Origin: JBOGED01 sp050743205
GTDB taxonomy: Bacteria; Actinomycetota; Nitriliruptoria; Euzebyales; Egibacteraceae
Assembly: GCA_050743205.1 (NCBI GenBank)
Contig: JBOGEA010000104.1
Coordinates: 1-16,139, forward strand
Length of the DNA stretch: 16,139 nucleotides
Reading direction: 5' to 3'
Position numbers and translations under genes: made by a program. Under the pieces are notes generated by a model. The model ran no database searches, had not been told where the DNA came from, and saw only the letters and a list, made by a program, of their open reading frames with translations. Below, piece after piece: positions 1-6,359 of this stretch (position 1 is the stretch's first letter; each line of letters begins with the position of its first letter).

Positions 1-162
1 GCCACCGAGCCAGCCACCGAGCCGCCGGCCACCGAGCCAGCCACCGAGCCACCGGCCACCGAGCCAGCCACCGAGCCACCGGCCACCGAGCCAGCCACCG
101 AGCCACCGGCCACCGAGCCAGCCACCGAGCCACCGGCCACCGAGCCAGCCACCGAGCCGCCG
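1..162 (+). repeat. 27-bp tandem repeat, six contiguous units
   Basis: Six head-to-tail 27-bp units each consist of a 12-nt GCCACCGAGCCA block plus a 15-nt block. Units 2-5 are identical; units 1 and 6 end in CCGCCG where the others have CCACCG. The array begins at the window edge, so the true copy number may be larger. Near-identity at synonymous positions points to recent expansion by slippage or unequal crossing-over. Confidence 0.95.
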
Positions 163-171
163 GGATACTGA
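1..171 (+). CDS. C-terminal tail of an unknown protein, 5' end outside the window
   Basis: Frame 1 is open from the first base to a TGA at 169-171. It reads six copies of the nonapeptide ATEPATEPP followed by Gly-Tyr and stop. The tail is acidic, proline-rich and probably disordered, like a linker or wall-spanning segment, but the body of the protein lies outside the window so no function can be assigned. Because the 27-nt unit is a multiple of three, all three plus frames are open through the repeat. Frame 1 is preferred because it gives a regular Ala/Thr/Glu/Pro composition and ends shortly after the array. The alternative is that the array is non-coding or read on the other strand. Confidence 0.45.
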   Translation, partial: ATEPATEPPATEPATEPPATEPATEPPATEPATEPPATEPATEPPATEPATEPPGY

Positions 172-281
172 GCCACCGCCAGGCATCATCGCAATCGTTG
201 CAGGCGCACCGTTGCGTAATCAACTAAGCAGAGCACGCATGCCAATCAGGACCTGTTCGGTTCGGCGAAGCTGGAGGATCC

Positions 282-716
282 ATGAGCGATGACTTGACAC
301 ATGGTGACCGCATCGAGGCGCAGATCACCGCTGGCGGGGACATCAGCGGCCAGGTAGCCGTAGGCAAGAGCATCGCTCAGCGGCAGGTTGTTCGTGGGGC
401 AGCGGTGATCACTGAAGCCGAGATGGCCGAGCTGCGCAGTGCCATCGATGCACTGAAGAGGGAAGTCGCGACGCAAGCTCCCCCAGAGCTGCGCGACGCG
501 GCGGTGGAGCGGGTGGAGGAGTTGGCGGAGGCGTTGACTGCGCAGAGGCCGGACCTGTCGACGATGGAGTATGTGCGGAACTGGTTCGCGAAACGTTGCC
601 CGCGGCTGGTCAATTCGGTGACTGGCCTCGTCGTCCACCCCATCTGCACCAAGCTGGTCAGCGCTGCCGGCGACGCGATGGTGGCGGATTTCCATCAACG
701 CTTCGGCGTTTTCTAG
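282..716 (+). CDS. Small helical protein with N-terminal amyloid-signalling-like (RHIM/PP-like) motif
   Basis: This is a 144-aa protein starting at ATG 282, with GGAGG at 273-277 four bases upstream. Residues 17-31 read GGDISGQVAVGKSIA, a Gly/Val/Gln stretch with the Q-V-x-V-G pattern seen in RHIM/PP-like amyloid-signalling motifs linking bacterial NLR-like receptors to cell-death effectors. Residues 42-90 are predicted amphipathic helix (Ala/Glu/Leu/Arg rich). Residues 96-143 hold a conserved-looking segment (NWFAKRCPRL, LVVHPICTKLV, FHQRFG) with a moderately hydrophobic stretch around 107-125. There is no signal peptide. It is convergent with hom and follows the repeat-tail gene. The family assignment is inferred from motif shape only; it could equally be an uncharacterised helical adaptor. 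The ORF itself is well supported by its start signal and composition. Confidence 0.75.
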   Translation: MSDDLTHGDRIEAQITAGGDISGQVAVGKSIAQRQVVRGAAVITEAEMAELRSAIDALKREVATQAPPELRDAAVERVEELAEALTAQRPDLSTMEYVRNWFAKRCPRLVNSVTGLVVHPICTKLVSAAGDAMVADFHQRFGVF

Positions 717-776
717 CGATGATCAAAGCTGCCGCACTCTGGAGAATTCTGAACCTGGGCCCATCAAGCGCAGCAC

Positions 777-2057
777 CTACGATTCGCCGCCCTCCACGCG
801 CATGACGCTGGCGACCCGCCTGACGACCGGCAGGGCGCGGAGGGCGCGGAGGGTGGCTTGGACGCCTGATTCTTTGGCGGCGTGGGTGATGAGGAGCAGT
901 TGGGCGGACTCGCCGGCGCCGTCCTGCCAGACACTCTTGATCGAGACCCGATGGACGCCGAATTCAGACGCGATCTCGGCGAGGACGCCGGGCTCGTCGG
1001 CGACGTCGAGGAGGATGTAGTACTGGACGATGACCTCGTCCATGCCGCGGATGGGGCGACAGCTGGCGGGCGGGCCGTTCATGGGCCGCTCGCCGGACAG
1101 CATGGCCCGGGCGACGGTCACAAGGTCGCCGAGCACCGCGCTGGCCGTGGGCAGCGAGCCCGCGCCCCGGCCGTAGAACATCAACTCGCCGACCGCGTCG
1201 GCCTCGACGAACACCGCATTGAACGAATCGCGGACGCTGGACAGCGGATGGTCGGCGGGCAGCAGCGCCGGGTGCACCCGGACGCCGATTTCACCGTCGT
1301 AGTCCTGCGCGATCGCGAGCAGCTTGATCACGTATCCCATGCGCGCCGCGTGCGCGATGTCGGTTGCGCTCACGCGCGTGATGCCCTCGCGATAGACGTC
1401 GCCCGCGACGACCCGGGTGTCGAACGCGATCGAGGCGAGGATGGCTGCCTTGGCGGCGGCGTCATAGCCCTCGACGTCGGCTGAGGGGTCGCGCTCGGCG
1501 TACCCGAGCCGCTGCGCCTCGGCGAGCGCCTCGCCGAACTGCACCCCGTCCTCGCTCATCCTCGTGAGCATGTAGTTGGTCGTGCCGTTCAGTATTCCCA
1601 GGATCTTGCGGACCCGGTCGCCGGCCAGGGACTCGCGCAACGGCTTGATGATCGGGATTCCTCCGGCCACCGCGGCCTCGTATTCGAGCCGGACACCCTT
1701 GCCGCGCGCGAGCGCGAGCAGCTCAGCTCCGAGGGTCGACATCAGCTCCTTGTTCGCGGTCACAACGCTCTTCCCCGCGGTCAACGCCTCGGCGATGAGA
1801 CCGCGCGCCGGCTCGATGCCGCCCATCACCTCTACGACGATGTCGATGGTCGGGTCGGTCGTGACCTCGTGCGGGTCAGCGGTCAGCCACCCCACCCGGA
1901 CGCCTCGGTCCTTCGTCAGCGATCGGACCGCCACCGGCCCGAGCACCAGCCGCGCCCCCAGCCGCGCCTCGATCTGGGCCGCGTGCTCGTCCAGCAGCCG
2001 CACCACACCGGACCCGACGGTCCCGCACCCCAACAGCCCAACGGTCAGCTCAGCCAT
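777..2057 (-). CDS. hom: Homoserine dehydrogenase with C-terminal ACT domain
   Basis: The enzyme reduces L-aspartate-4-semialdehyde to L-homoserine with NAD(P)H in the cytoplasm, the branch point toward threonine and methionine. It is 426 aa, normal for the bacterial monofunctional form. The Rossmann dinucleotide loop is GLLGCGTVGSG at residues 7-17. ANKEL at 101-105 contains the conserved Lys103. NGTTNY is at 157-162. The catalytic segment GYDAAAK at 197-203 supplies Asp199 and Lys203. Residues from about 345 form an ACT domain expected to bind threonine for feedback inhibition. The ATG at 2057 is preferred: a TANNNT -10 lies 8 nt upstream and no Shine-Dalgarno is visible, suggesting a leaderless mRNA. 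In many actinobacteria thrC and thrB follow hom; here the next gene is convergent, so the threonine branch lies elsewhere. Identification is firm. Confidence 0.97.
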   Translation of the reverse strand: MAELTVGLLGCGTVGSGVVRLLDEHAAQIEARLGARLVLGPVAVRSLTKDRGVRVGWLTADPHEVTTDPTIDIVVEVMGGIEPARGLIAEALTAGKSVVTANKELMSTLGAELLALARGKGVRLEYEAAVAGGIPIIKPLRESLAGDRVRKILGILNGTTNYMLTRMSEDGVQFGEALAEAQRLGYAERDPSADVEGYDAAAKAAILASIAFDTRVVAGDVYREGITRVSATDIAHAARMGYVIKLLAIAQDYDGEIGVRVHPALLPADHPLSSVRDSFNAVFVEADAVGELMFYGRGAGSLPTASAVLGDLVTVARAMLSGERPMNGPPASCRPIRGMDEVIVQYYILLDVADEPGVLAEIASEFGVHRVSIKSVWQDGAGESAQLLLITHAAKESGVQATLRALRALPVVRRVASVMRVEGGES

Positions 2058-2065
2058 CGGCGACG

Positions 2066-2071
2066 AGTCTA
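2066..2071 (-). promoter_or_regulatory. -10 element of a probable leaderless hom promoter
   Basis: The minus strand reads TAGACT, matching the actinobacterial TANNNT -10, and lies 8 nt before the hom ATG. Transcription would then start at or next to the ATG. No good -35 is visible at 17-18 nt, and a TTGACT further up is too distant (about 32 nt). hom can therefore be expressed independently of the lysA side. Confidence 0.55.
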
Positions 2072-2159
2072 GGGGCCTTGGAGGGCGAGACCTGTTGCGC
2101 GTCAGTCAAGTCTGGTGGGGTCGGGTTGCACGCGTCGCGGGTCACGCCGAGCTGACTTG

Positions 2160-2270
2160 TGTGGAGCATCGGCGACATATACGTCGCGGATGCTCCACAA
2201 AACTGCCGTCAACCCGCGCGCCACCCGCCCCACCCGTCCATGCCTCGTCGGACCGGGGCGCAGCCCCGTG
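2160..2270. repeat. Composite palindromic element, copy A
   Basis: A long hairpin occupies 2160-2199: arms TGTGGAGCATC and GATGCTCCACA, an inner stem GCGAC/GTCGC after a one-base mismatch, and a six-base loop that reads GTATAT on the minus strand. It is followed by about 70 bp (CGCGCGCCACC, then GCCTCGTCGG) and a compact GGGGC/GCCCC hairpin. The same order of parts with similar sequence recurs at 12199-12310 (copy B). It fills the gap between the DUF6745 gene and hom. The pattern fits a dispersed palindromic or MITE-like element. Confidence 0.75.
2254..2268 (-). terminator. Compact GC hairpin after the DUF6745 gene
   Basis: Stem CGGGGC/GCCCCG with a 3-nt loop lies 6 nt beyond the DUF6745 stop codon. 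There is no T-tract, which is common for actinobacterial terminators. It is also the last part of repeat element A, so terminator function is inferred from position only. Confidence 0.45.
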
Positions 2271-2274
2271 AGGA

Positions 2275-3489
2275 TCAGGTCTGCACCTGGGGGCAGTAGT
2301 CGGGGGTGTCCACGCCGAATGTCCATGCGACCGCTTCGCGCGGAGTCCGCAGATCCGGCGGTACGCGCAGCCAGTAGTTGCGGAACGAGCCGTCGGGCTC
2401 AGGGGTGGCGTTGACGACCTCGACCATGACGAGCGGCTCGTCGCCCAGCAGGGGGCAGCGCCACAGCGTGCCGTACTCGTCGGACGAGACTTTGCGCGCG
2501 CCCGCGTCCCGCATGTACCGCTGGACGCCGTACCGCTCGATCATGACCCTGCGAACGTCGATGCCCCGCTGGGCCTGGATGTGCGCGACGGTCAACCGCC
2601 GCGGCGCGCAGATCACCCACCCAGGCACCCGGACACCGTGCCAGGCCCAGATCGCCCAGCCATCCGGGTAGACGATCGCCGGTCCGTCGGCGGCGTGCAG
2701 CCTGCCGTCACTGTCCAGGCACAGACGGACCGGCCGTTCGGTCAGTACGGCGACGCTCCGAAACGGCCACCAGCACCCCGCGGCGCGCGCCACCTGCATC
2801 AGCCCGCGGTGCCGGTCCTCCCCCGCCGCCTCCAAGACGGCGTGGGCGGCCAGCCGTCCCACCTCACGTGGGCCTCCCAGGGAGTGCAGGCCCTGGATCG
2901 CGACCTCTTCTCCGGCCTCCTCGCGCACCGCGCTCCAGATCCGGTCCGCCACCGGGCTGTTCAGGCGAGTCACGACCCTGCTGTGGACCTGATCGGCGAC
3001 CCGCGCGGCCGCGCGGCGCCGGAGCCGGAGCCGGATCCAGCCGGTGCGCTCGTCCCGCGGAACCAAACCGGCCTCCAACTGGGTCAGTCTCCACAGGAAC
3101 GCCGAGACGATGCCGATCCCGATCCAGTGGTAGGCCCCGCCTCTCGCCGCCGGCTGCTGCGCGAGCACGACCCACGCGCCGAAGGCCAGCAGGCAGAGAG
3201 GTGGGAGCAGGCCGGAGGCGGTGGCGCGCACCCGATCCCACAGCCAGTTGCCGACCCAGCGCCGCAGCCTGGCCGCCTCACGCGCCCCGGCCAGCGGCGA
3301 TTGGGCCCACAGGATGCGCTGCGGAGGCCGCAGTCCCGCACGTTGGTAGGCGAGCCGTACCCCCGCCTCGGCCGCCTCTCGATCAGCAGGGGCAGTGGAC
3401 AAGCCGACCGCCAGCCACTCGGCCGCGGTCGCTTCGGCCAAGGCCTGCTCCGCCGGCTCGAGCCGGCTGCCGCGCCTAGTCGGCCACAT
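2275..3489 (-). CDS. DUF6745 domain-containing protein
   Basis: This 404-aa protein has the C-terminal signature I associate with DUF6745: residues 249-290 contain LTERP, GRLHAADGPAIVYPDGWAIW and AWHGVRVPGWVI; 312-326 VRRVMIERYGVQRYM; and the end has REAVAWTFGV at 384-393 and a PQVQT terminus. The N-terminal half is helical, with Arg-rich heptad-like repeats around 155-195 and two hydrophobic stretches (about 94-111 and 120-135) that could be a membrane hairpin; these look unusual for the family. The biochemical function is unknown. The ATG at 3489 lies inside the end of the upstream 110-aa gene (14-nt overlap), implying translational coupling. The pair is interposed between lysA and hom. The family assignment is from remembered pattern and was not searched. 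Confidence 0.8.
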   Translation of the reverse strand: MWPTRRGSRLEPAEQALAEATAAEWLAVGLSTAPADREAAEAGVRLAYQRAGLRPPQRILWAQSPLAGAREAARLRRWVGNWLWDRVRATASGLLPPLCLLAFGAWVVLAQQPAARGGAYHWIGIGIVSAFLWRLTQLEAGLVPRDERTGWIRLRLRRRAAARVADQVHSRVVTRLNSPVADRIWSAVREEAGEEVAIQGLHSLGGPREVGRLAAHAVLEAAGEDRHRGLMQVARAAGCWWPFRSVAVLTERPVRLCLDSDGRLHAADGPAIVYPDGWAIWAWHGVRVPGWVICAPRRLTVAHIQAQRGIDVRRVMIERYGVQRYMRDAGARKVSSDEYGTLWRCPLLGDEPLVMVEVVNATPEPDGSFRNYWLRVPPDLRTPREAVAWTFGVDTPDYCPQVQT

Positions 3490-3808
3490 ACCGCCAGCGC
3501 GCGTCGCCGCCAGACGGCCGCGGCGTGTACTCCCGCTGGCGGATCACGCGATACGTGCCGGGAGGCAGTGTGATCGCGCCGTGCTCCTCATGCCTCAGCG
3601 CGACGGCTGTTTCGACTTCGAGGAACCGCTCCTCGCCGTCGCCCTCATACAGGATCGCCCCACGTTCGGCGATCGCGTGCGCGTGGCCGGTCGCCTCACC
3701 CTCCGCCAGCACGATGCGGCCCCGATCCCGGGGGGCCGGCACCAGCCCCGCCGGTAGCTGGCGCGTCGCGACTATCAGGACATCACCTTGGCGATACTGC
3801 TGTTCCAT
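3476..3808 (-). CDS. Small histidine-rich, probably cupin-like protein paired with DUF6745
   Basis: This 110-aa protein has no signal peptide or membrane segment. RGRIVLAEGEATGHAHAI at residues 29-46 and LRHEEHGAITLPPGTYRVIR at 71-90 alternate beta-strand-like stretches with turns. They bring His42, His44, His73 and His76 into a HxH...HxxH arrangement that could bind a metal, as in small cupin-like barrels; this is inference. It starts at ATG 3808, 35 nt after the lysA stop, so it probably shares the lysA transcript. Its stop overlaps the DUF6745 start by 14 nt. I recall similar proteins beside DUF6745 genes in other actinobacteria, but the role is unknown. Confidence 0.75.
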   Translation of the reverse strand: MEQQYRQGDVLIVATRQLPAGLVPAPRDRGRIVLAEGEATGHAHAIAERGAILYEGDGEERFLEVETAVALRHEEHGAITLPPGTYRVIRQREYTPRPSGGDARWRYVAD

Positions 3809-3843
3809 TGGACGTCACCCCGTCCCCGAATCCTCAGCCGGCC

Positions 3844-5208
3844 TCAATCATCGCCATCATCGAGGAAAACGTCCAGAGCAACGACGGCATCCAGCGTTTC
3901 ACGTCGGACGAGGAGTTGGGCCCTGCCGTCGCCGACGAGCACCATCGCGGGGCGGGGCAGGCGGTTGTAGTTGCTCGCCATCGTGTAGCCGTACGCGCCG
4001 GTGGCGGCGAACACGAGGAGATCGCCCTCGGCAAGGTCATCAGGCAACGAGACGTCCCGGGCCAGCACATCACCCGTCTCACAGTGCTTGCCCGCCACCG
4101 TGACCGACGCCAGCCGCGCCTGCGCGCAGCCCCACCCGGCGGCTCGCACGGTGTACCGCGAGCCGTACAGCGCGGGGCGCAGGTTATCGCTCATCCCGCC
4201 GTCCACGCTCACGTACGTGCGAAGGCCGGGGATGCGCTTGATGGTCCCGACCGTGTAGAGCGTCACGCCGGCCGGGCCCACGATCGACCGTCCAGGCTCG
4301 ACGGACAGCTTGGGCTCGGCGAGCCCGTGCAGCGCGGCGCCGCGGGCGACCGCCTCGCGCACCGCCCGCGCGTACTCCTCGATCGACAGCGTGACGTCGG
4401 CCTCGTCATACGCAATGCCCAGGCCTCCGCCCAGGTTCAGCTCGTCCAGCTCGACGCCGTGCTCGCGCTTCACGTCGGCGAGAAACGACAGCATCTGCGC
4501 CGCCGCCGCGACGAAGCTCCCGGCCGTGGTGATCTGGCTGCCGATATGGCAGTGCGCGCCGCGCAGCCGGATCCCATCCAGCGCCAGCGCGCGCGTGGCC
4601 GCCTCATGCGCCAGGCCCGCGGACAGCGTCAACCCGAATTTGGCGTCGTCCTGGCCGGTGGCAATGAAGGCGTGCGTCTCGGCGCGCACCCCAGGCGTGA
4701 CCCGCAGCAGGATGTCGAAGGTGTGGTCCCACGCCTTGCCGACCAGGGCGAGGCGCTCCAATTCGGTGAGGCTGTCGACCGCCACCCGGCCCACGCCAAG
4801 CCGGGCGGCATACTCCAGCTCCGCCACTGACTTGTTGTTGCCGTGGAAGACGACCCGCGCCATCGGGAACCGCGCGCGGGCGGCGGTGTGCAGCTCGCCT
4901 GCTGAGGCGACGTCCAGATGCAGGCCTTCGGCGGCGGCGATCTGCAGCACACCGACGACACAGAGCGCCTTGCCCGCGTAGGTCACCGCCGCCTGGGGAC
5001 CGAACGCCTCCCGGTACACCCTCATCCGGCCGACCAGATCGGCGCGGTCGAGCACGTAGAGGGGGGTGCCGAAGCGGTCCGCCAGGTCAGCGACGCTGAT
5101 GCCACCTAGGGCCACGAGACGGGGACCGTCGAAGACCGCGGTGCGCGGGAAGACGGGTAAGGGCGAACGCGCAGCGTTCGCCGGTGGGTGGGGATCGGAG
5201 GAGTTCAT
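3844..5208 (-). CDS. lysA: Diaminopimelate decarboxylase
   Basis: This PLP enzyme decarboxylates meso-diaminopimelate to L-lysine, the last step of the lysine pathway. It is 454 aa, typical of actinobacterial LysA. Fold-type III features: TYAGKAL at residues 76-82 with the PLP lysine Lys80; AHCHIGSQ at 218-225; the glycine loop NLGGGLGI at 258-265; EPGRSIV at 304-310 for the PLP phosphate and substrate; the dimer-partner catalytic motif KHCETGD at 374-380 with Cys376; and GAYGYTMASNYN at 404-415. The ATG at 5208 overlaps the upstream phospholipase D-like stop as ATGA, so the two are translationally coupled; GAGAGAG precedes it as a weak ribosome site. It lies in the argS-lysA order common in actinobacteria. 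Confidence 0.97.
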   Translation of the reverse strand: MNSSDPHPPANAARSPLPVFPRTAVFDGPRLVALGGISVADLADRFGTPLYVLDRADLVGRMRVYREAFGPQAAVTYAGKALCVVGVLQIAAAEGLHLDVASAGELHTAARARFPMARVVFHGNNKSVAELEYAARLGVGRVAVDSLTELERLALVGKAWDHTFDILLRVTPGVRAETHAFIATGQDDAKFGLTLSAGLAHEAATRALALDGIRLRGAHCHIGSQITTAGSFVAAAAQMLSFLADVKREHGVELDELNLGGGLGIAYDEADVTLSIEEYARAVREAVARGAALHGLAEPKLSVEPGRSIVGPAGVTLYTVGTIKRIPGLRTYVSVDGGMSDNLRPALYGSRYTVRAAGWGCAQARLASVTVAGKHCETGDVLARDVSLPDDLAEGDLLVFAATGAYGYTMASNYNRLPRPAMVLVGDGRAQLLVRRETLDAVVALDVFLDDGDD

Positions 5209-6359
5209 AACTGCTCTCTCATCATCTCGGTCACCGATTCCGCCACCCGTTGGATCGCGCCCCTGTCCGCCCAGCGGTCCGGGTCGACCGGCTCGCTGTA
5301 CGTGAGATCCTCATCGAAGTGCCGGTCGAGCGTGGCCACGACGCCCGCGTCGAGCACGATGAGGTTGGCCTCCTCGTTCTGGCGCAACGAGCGTGGGTCC
5401 AGATTCGCCGAGCCGACGCAGGCGACCAGGCCGTCGGCTGTCAGGATCTTCGCGTGGAGCATGGTGCGCTGGTAGCGCCAGATGCGCACGCCCGCCTCCA
5501 GCAGCGGCCCGTAGTCGGCCTCGCCGGCGATCTGCACGACGCGTTTGTCCATGTGCTGGCCGGGAACGAGCACGTCGACCTCGACGCCGCGGCCGGCGGC
5601 GGCGCACAGCCGGTCCCGCAGCCCCTCGTCAGGCACGAAGTAGGCGCTGGTGATCCGCAGGCGCCGCTCGGCGAGCCGGAACAGCCCATCGAAGGCCGTC
5701 TGCAGCTCGCTCCATCCGATCTGCGACGGGCAGTTCACGACCTGGACGACCGCCTCGCCCGGCTGGGGCTGCTCGGGGAAGCGGTCGGCCTCGTCGAACA
5801 GCGGGTGGCCCGTCTCCGCCCAGTTGCCCAGGAAGGCCGCCCGCAGCCCGTCGACGGCCGGGCCGCGGACGCGGAAGTGCGTGTCCCGCCACTCCCGCGG
5901 GTTGCGGGCGTCGCCCTCCCACTCCTGGGCGATGCCGACGCCGCCGACGAACCCGACCTGCTCGTCGCAGACCAGGACCTTGCGGTGCGTGCGGTTGTTC
6001 ACCTCCCGCACGCGCAACCGCTTGAGAGTCCGGAACCATTCCAGGACGCAGCCGGCCTGAAGCATCTGATCGACCAGCTCCCGGCTCATCGAGGCGGCAC
6101 CGACGGCGTCGAGCAGGATGCGGCAGCGCACCCCAGCCCGCGCCCGGTCGCTCAGCGCGTCCGCGAACTCGGTCGCGATATCACCGGTCCAGTAGACGTA
6201 GCTGGTCAGATCCACCGTCGACTGGGCGGCGCGGATCGCGTCGAGCATCGCGGGGAAGATCTCAACCCCGTTGCGCAGCACGTCGACCTGGTTGCCCTCG
6301 GTCGCGGGGATGCCGAGCAGGCCCTCGAGGGCCCGCCGGTAGCGTCGCGGGTCGCTCAC
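5205..6359 (-). CDS. Phospholipase D-like / cardiolipin synthase-family protein
   Basis: This 384-aa member of the PLD superfamily has two complete HKD motifs: THRKVLVCD with His125, Lys127 and Asp132, and LHAKILTAD with His302, Lys304 and Asp309. Each is followed by the family's conserved stretch (VGFVGGVGIA; ACVGSANLDPRSLRQNEEANL). The arrangement matches bacterial cardiolipin synthases, which transfer phosphatidyl groups through a phosphohistidine intermediate. The usual N-terminal membrane helices are absent, so it is a short soluble or peripheral form and the substrate is open. It starts with ATG overlapping the argS stop (ATGA) and ends overlapping lysA the same way, giving tight coupling on both sides. 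No metabolic link to its neighbours is obvious. Active-site completeness suggests a working enzyme. Confidence 0.9.
   Translation of the reverse strand: MSDPRRYRRALEGLLGIPATEGNQVDVLRNGVEIFPAMLDAIRAAQSTVDLTSYVYWTGDIATEFADALSDRARAGVRCRILLDAVGAASMSRELVDQMLQAGCVLEWFRTLKRLRVREVNNRTHRKVLVCDEQVGFVGGVGIAQEWEGDARNPREWRDTHFRVRGPAVDGLRAAFLGNWAETGHPLFDEADRFPEQPQPGEAVVQVVNCPSQIGWSELQTAFDGLFRLAERRLRITSAYFVPDEGLRDRLCAAAGRGVEVDVLVPGQHMDKRVVQIAGEADYGPLLEAGVRIWRYQRTMLHAKILTADGLVACVGSANLDPRSLRQNEEANLIVLDAGVVATLDRHFDEDLTYSEPVDPDRWADRGAIQRVAESVTEMMREQL

Noticed and set aside
1..162. CRISPR array
   Set aside because: The 27-bp units are contiguous with no spacers, and the unit translates as a regular Ala/Thr/Glu/Pro nonapeptide.
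717..776. Terminator between the 144-aa gene and hom
   Set aside because: No stable hairpin is visible in the 60-bp convergent gap, only a short GGGCCC palindrome.
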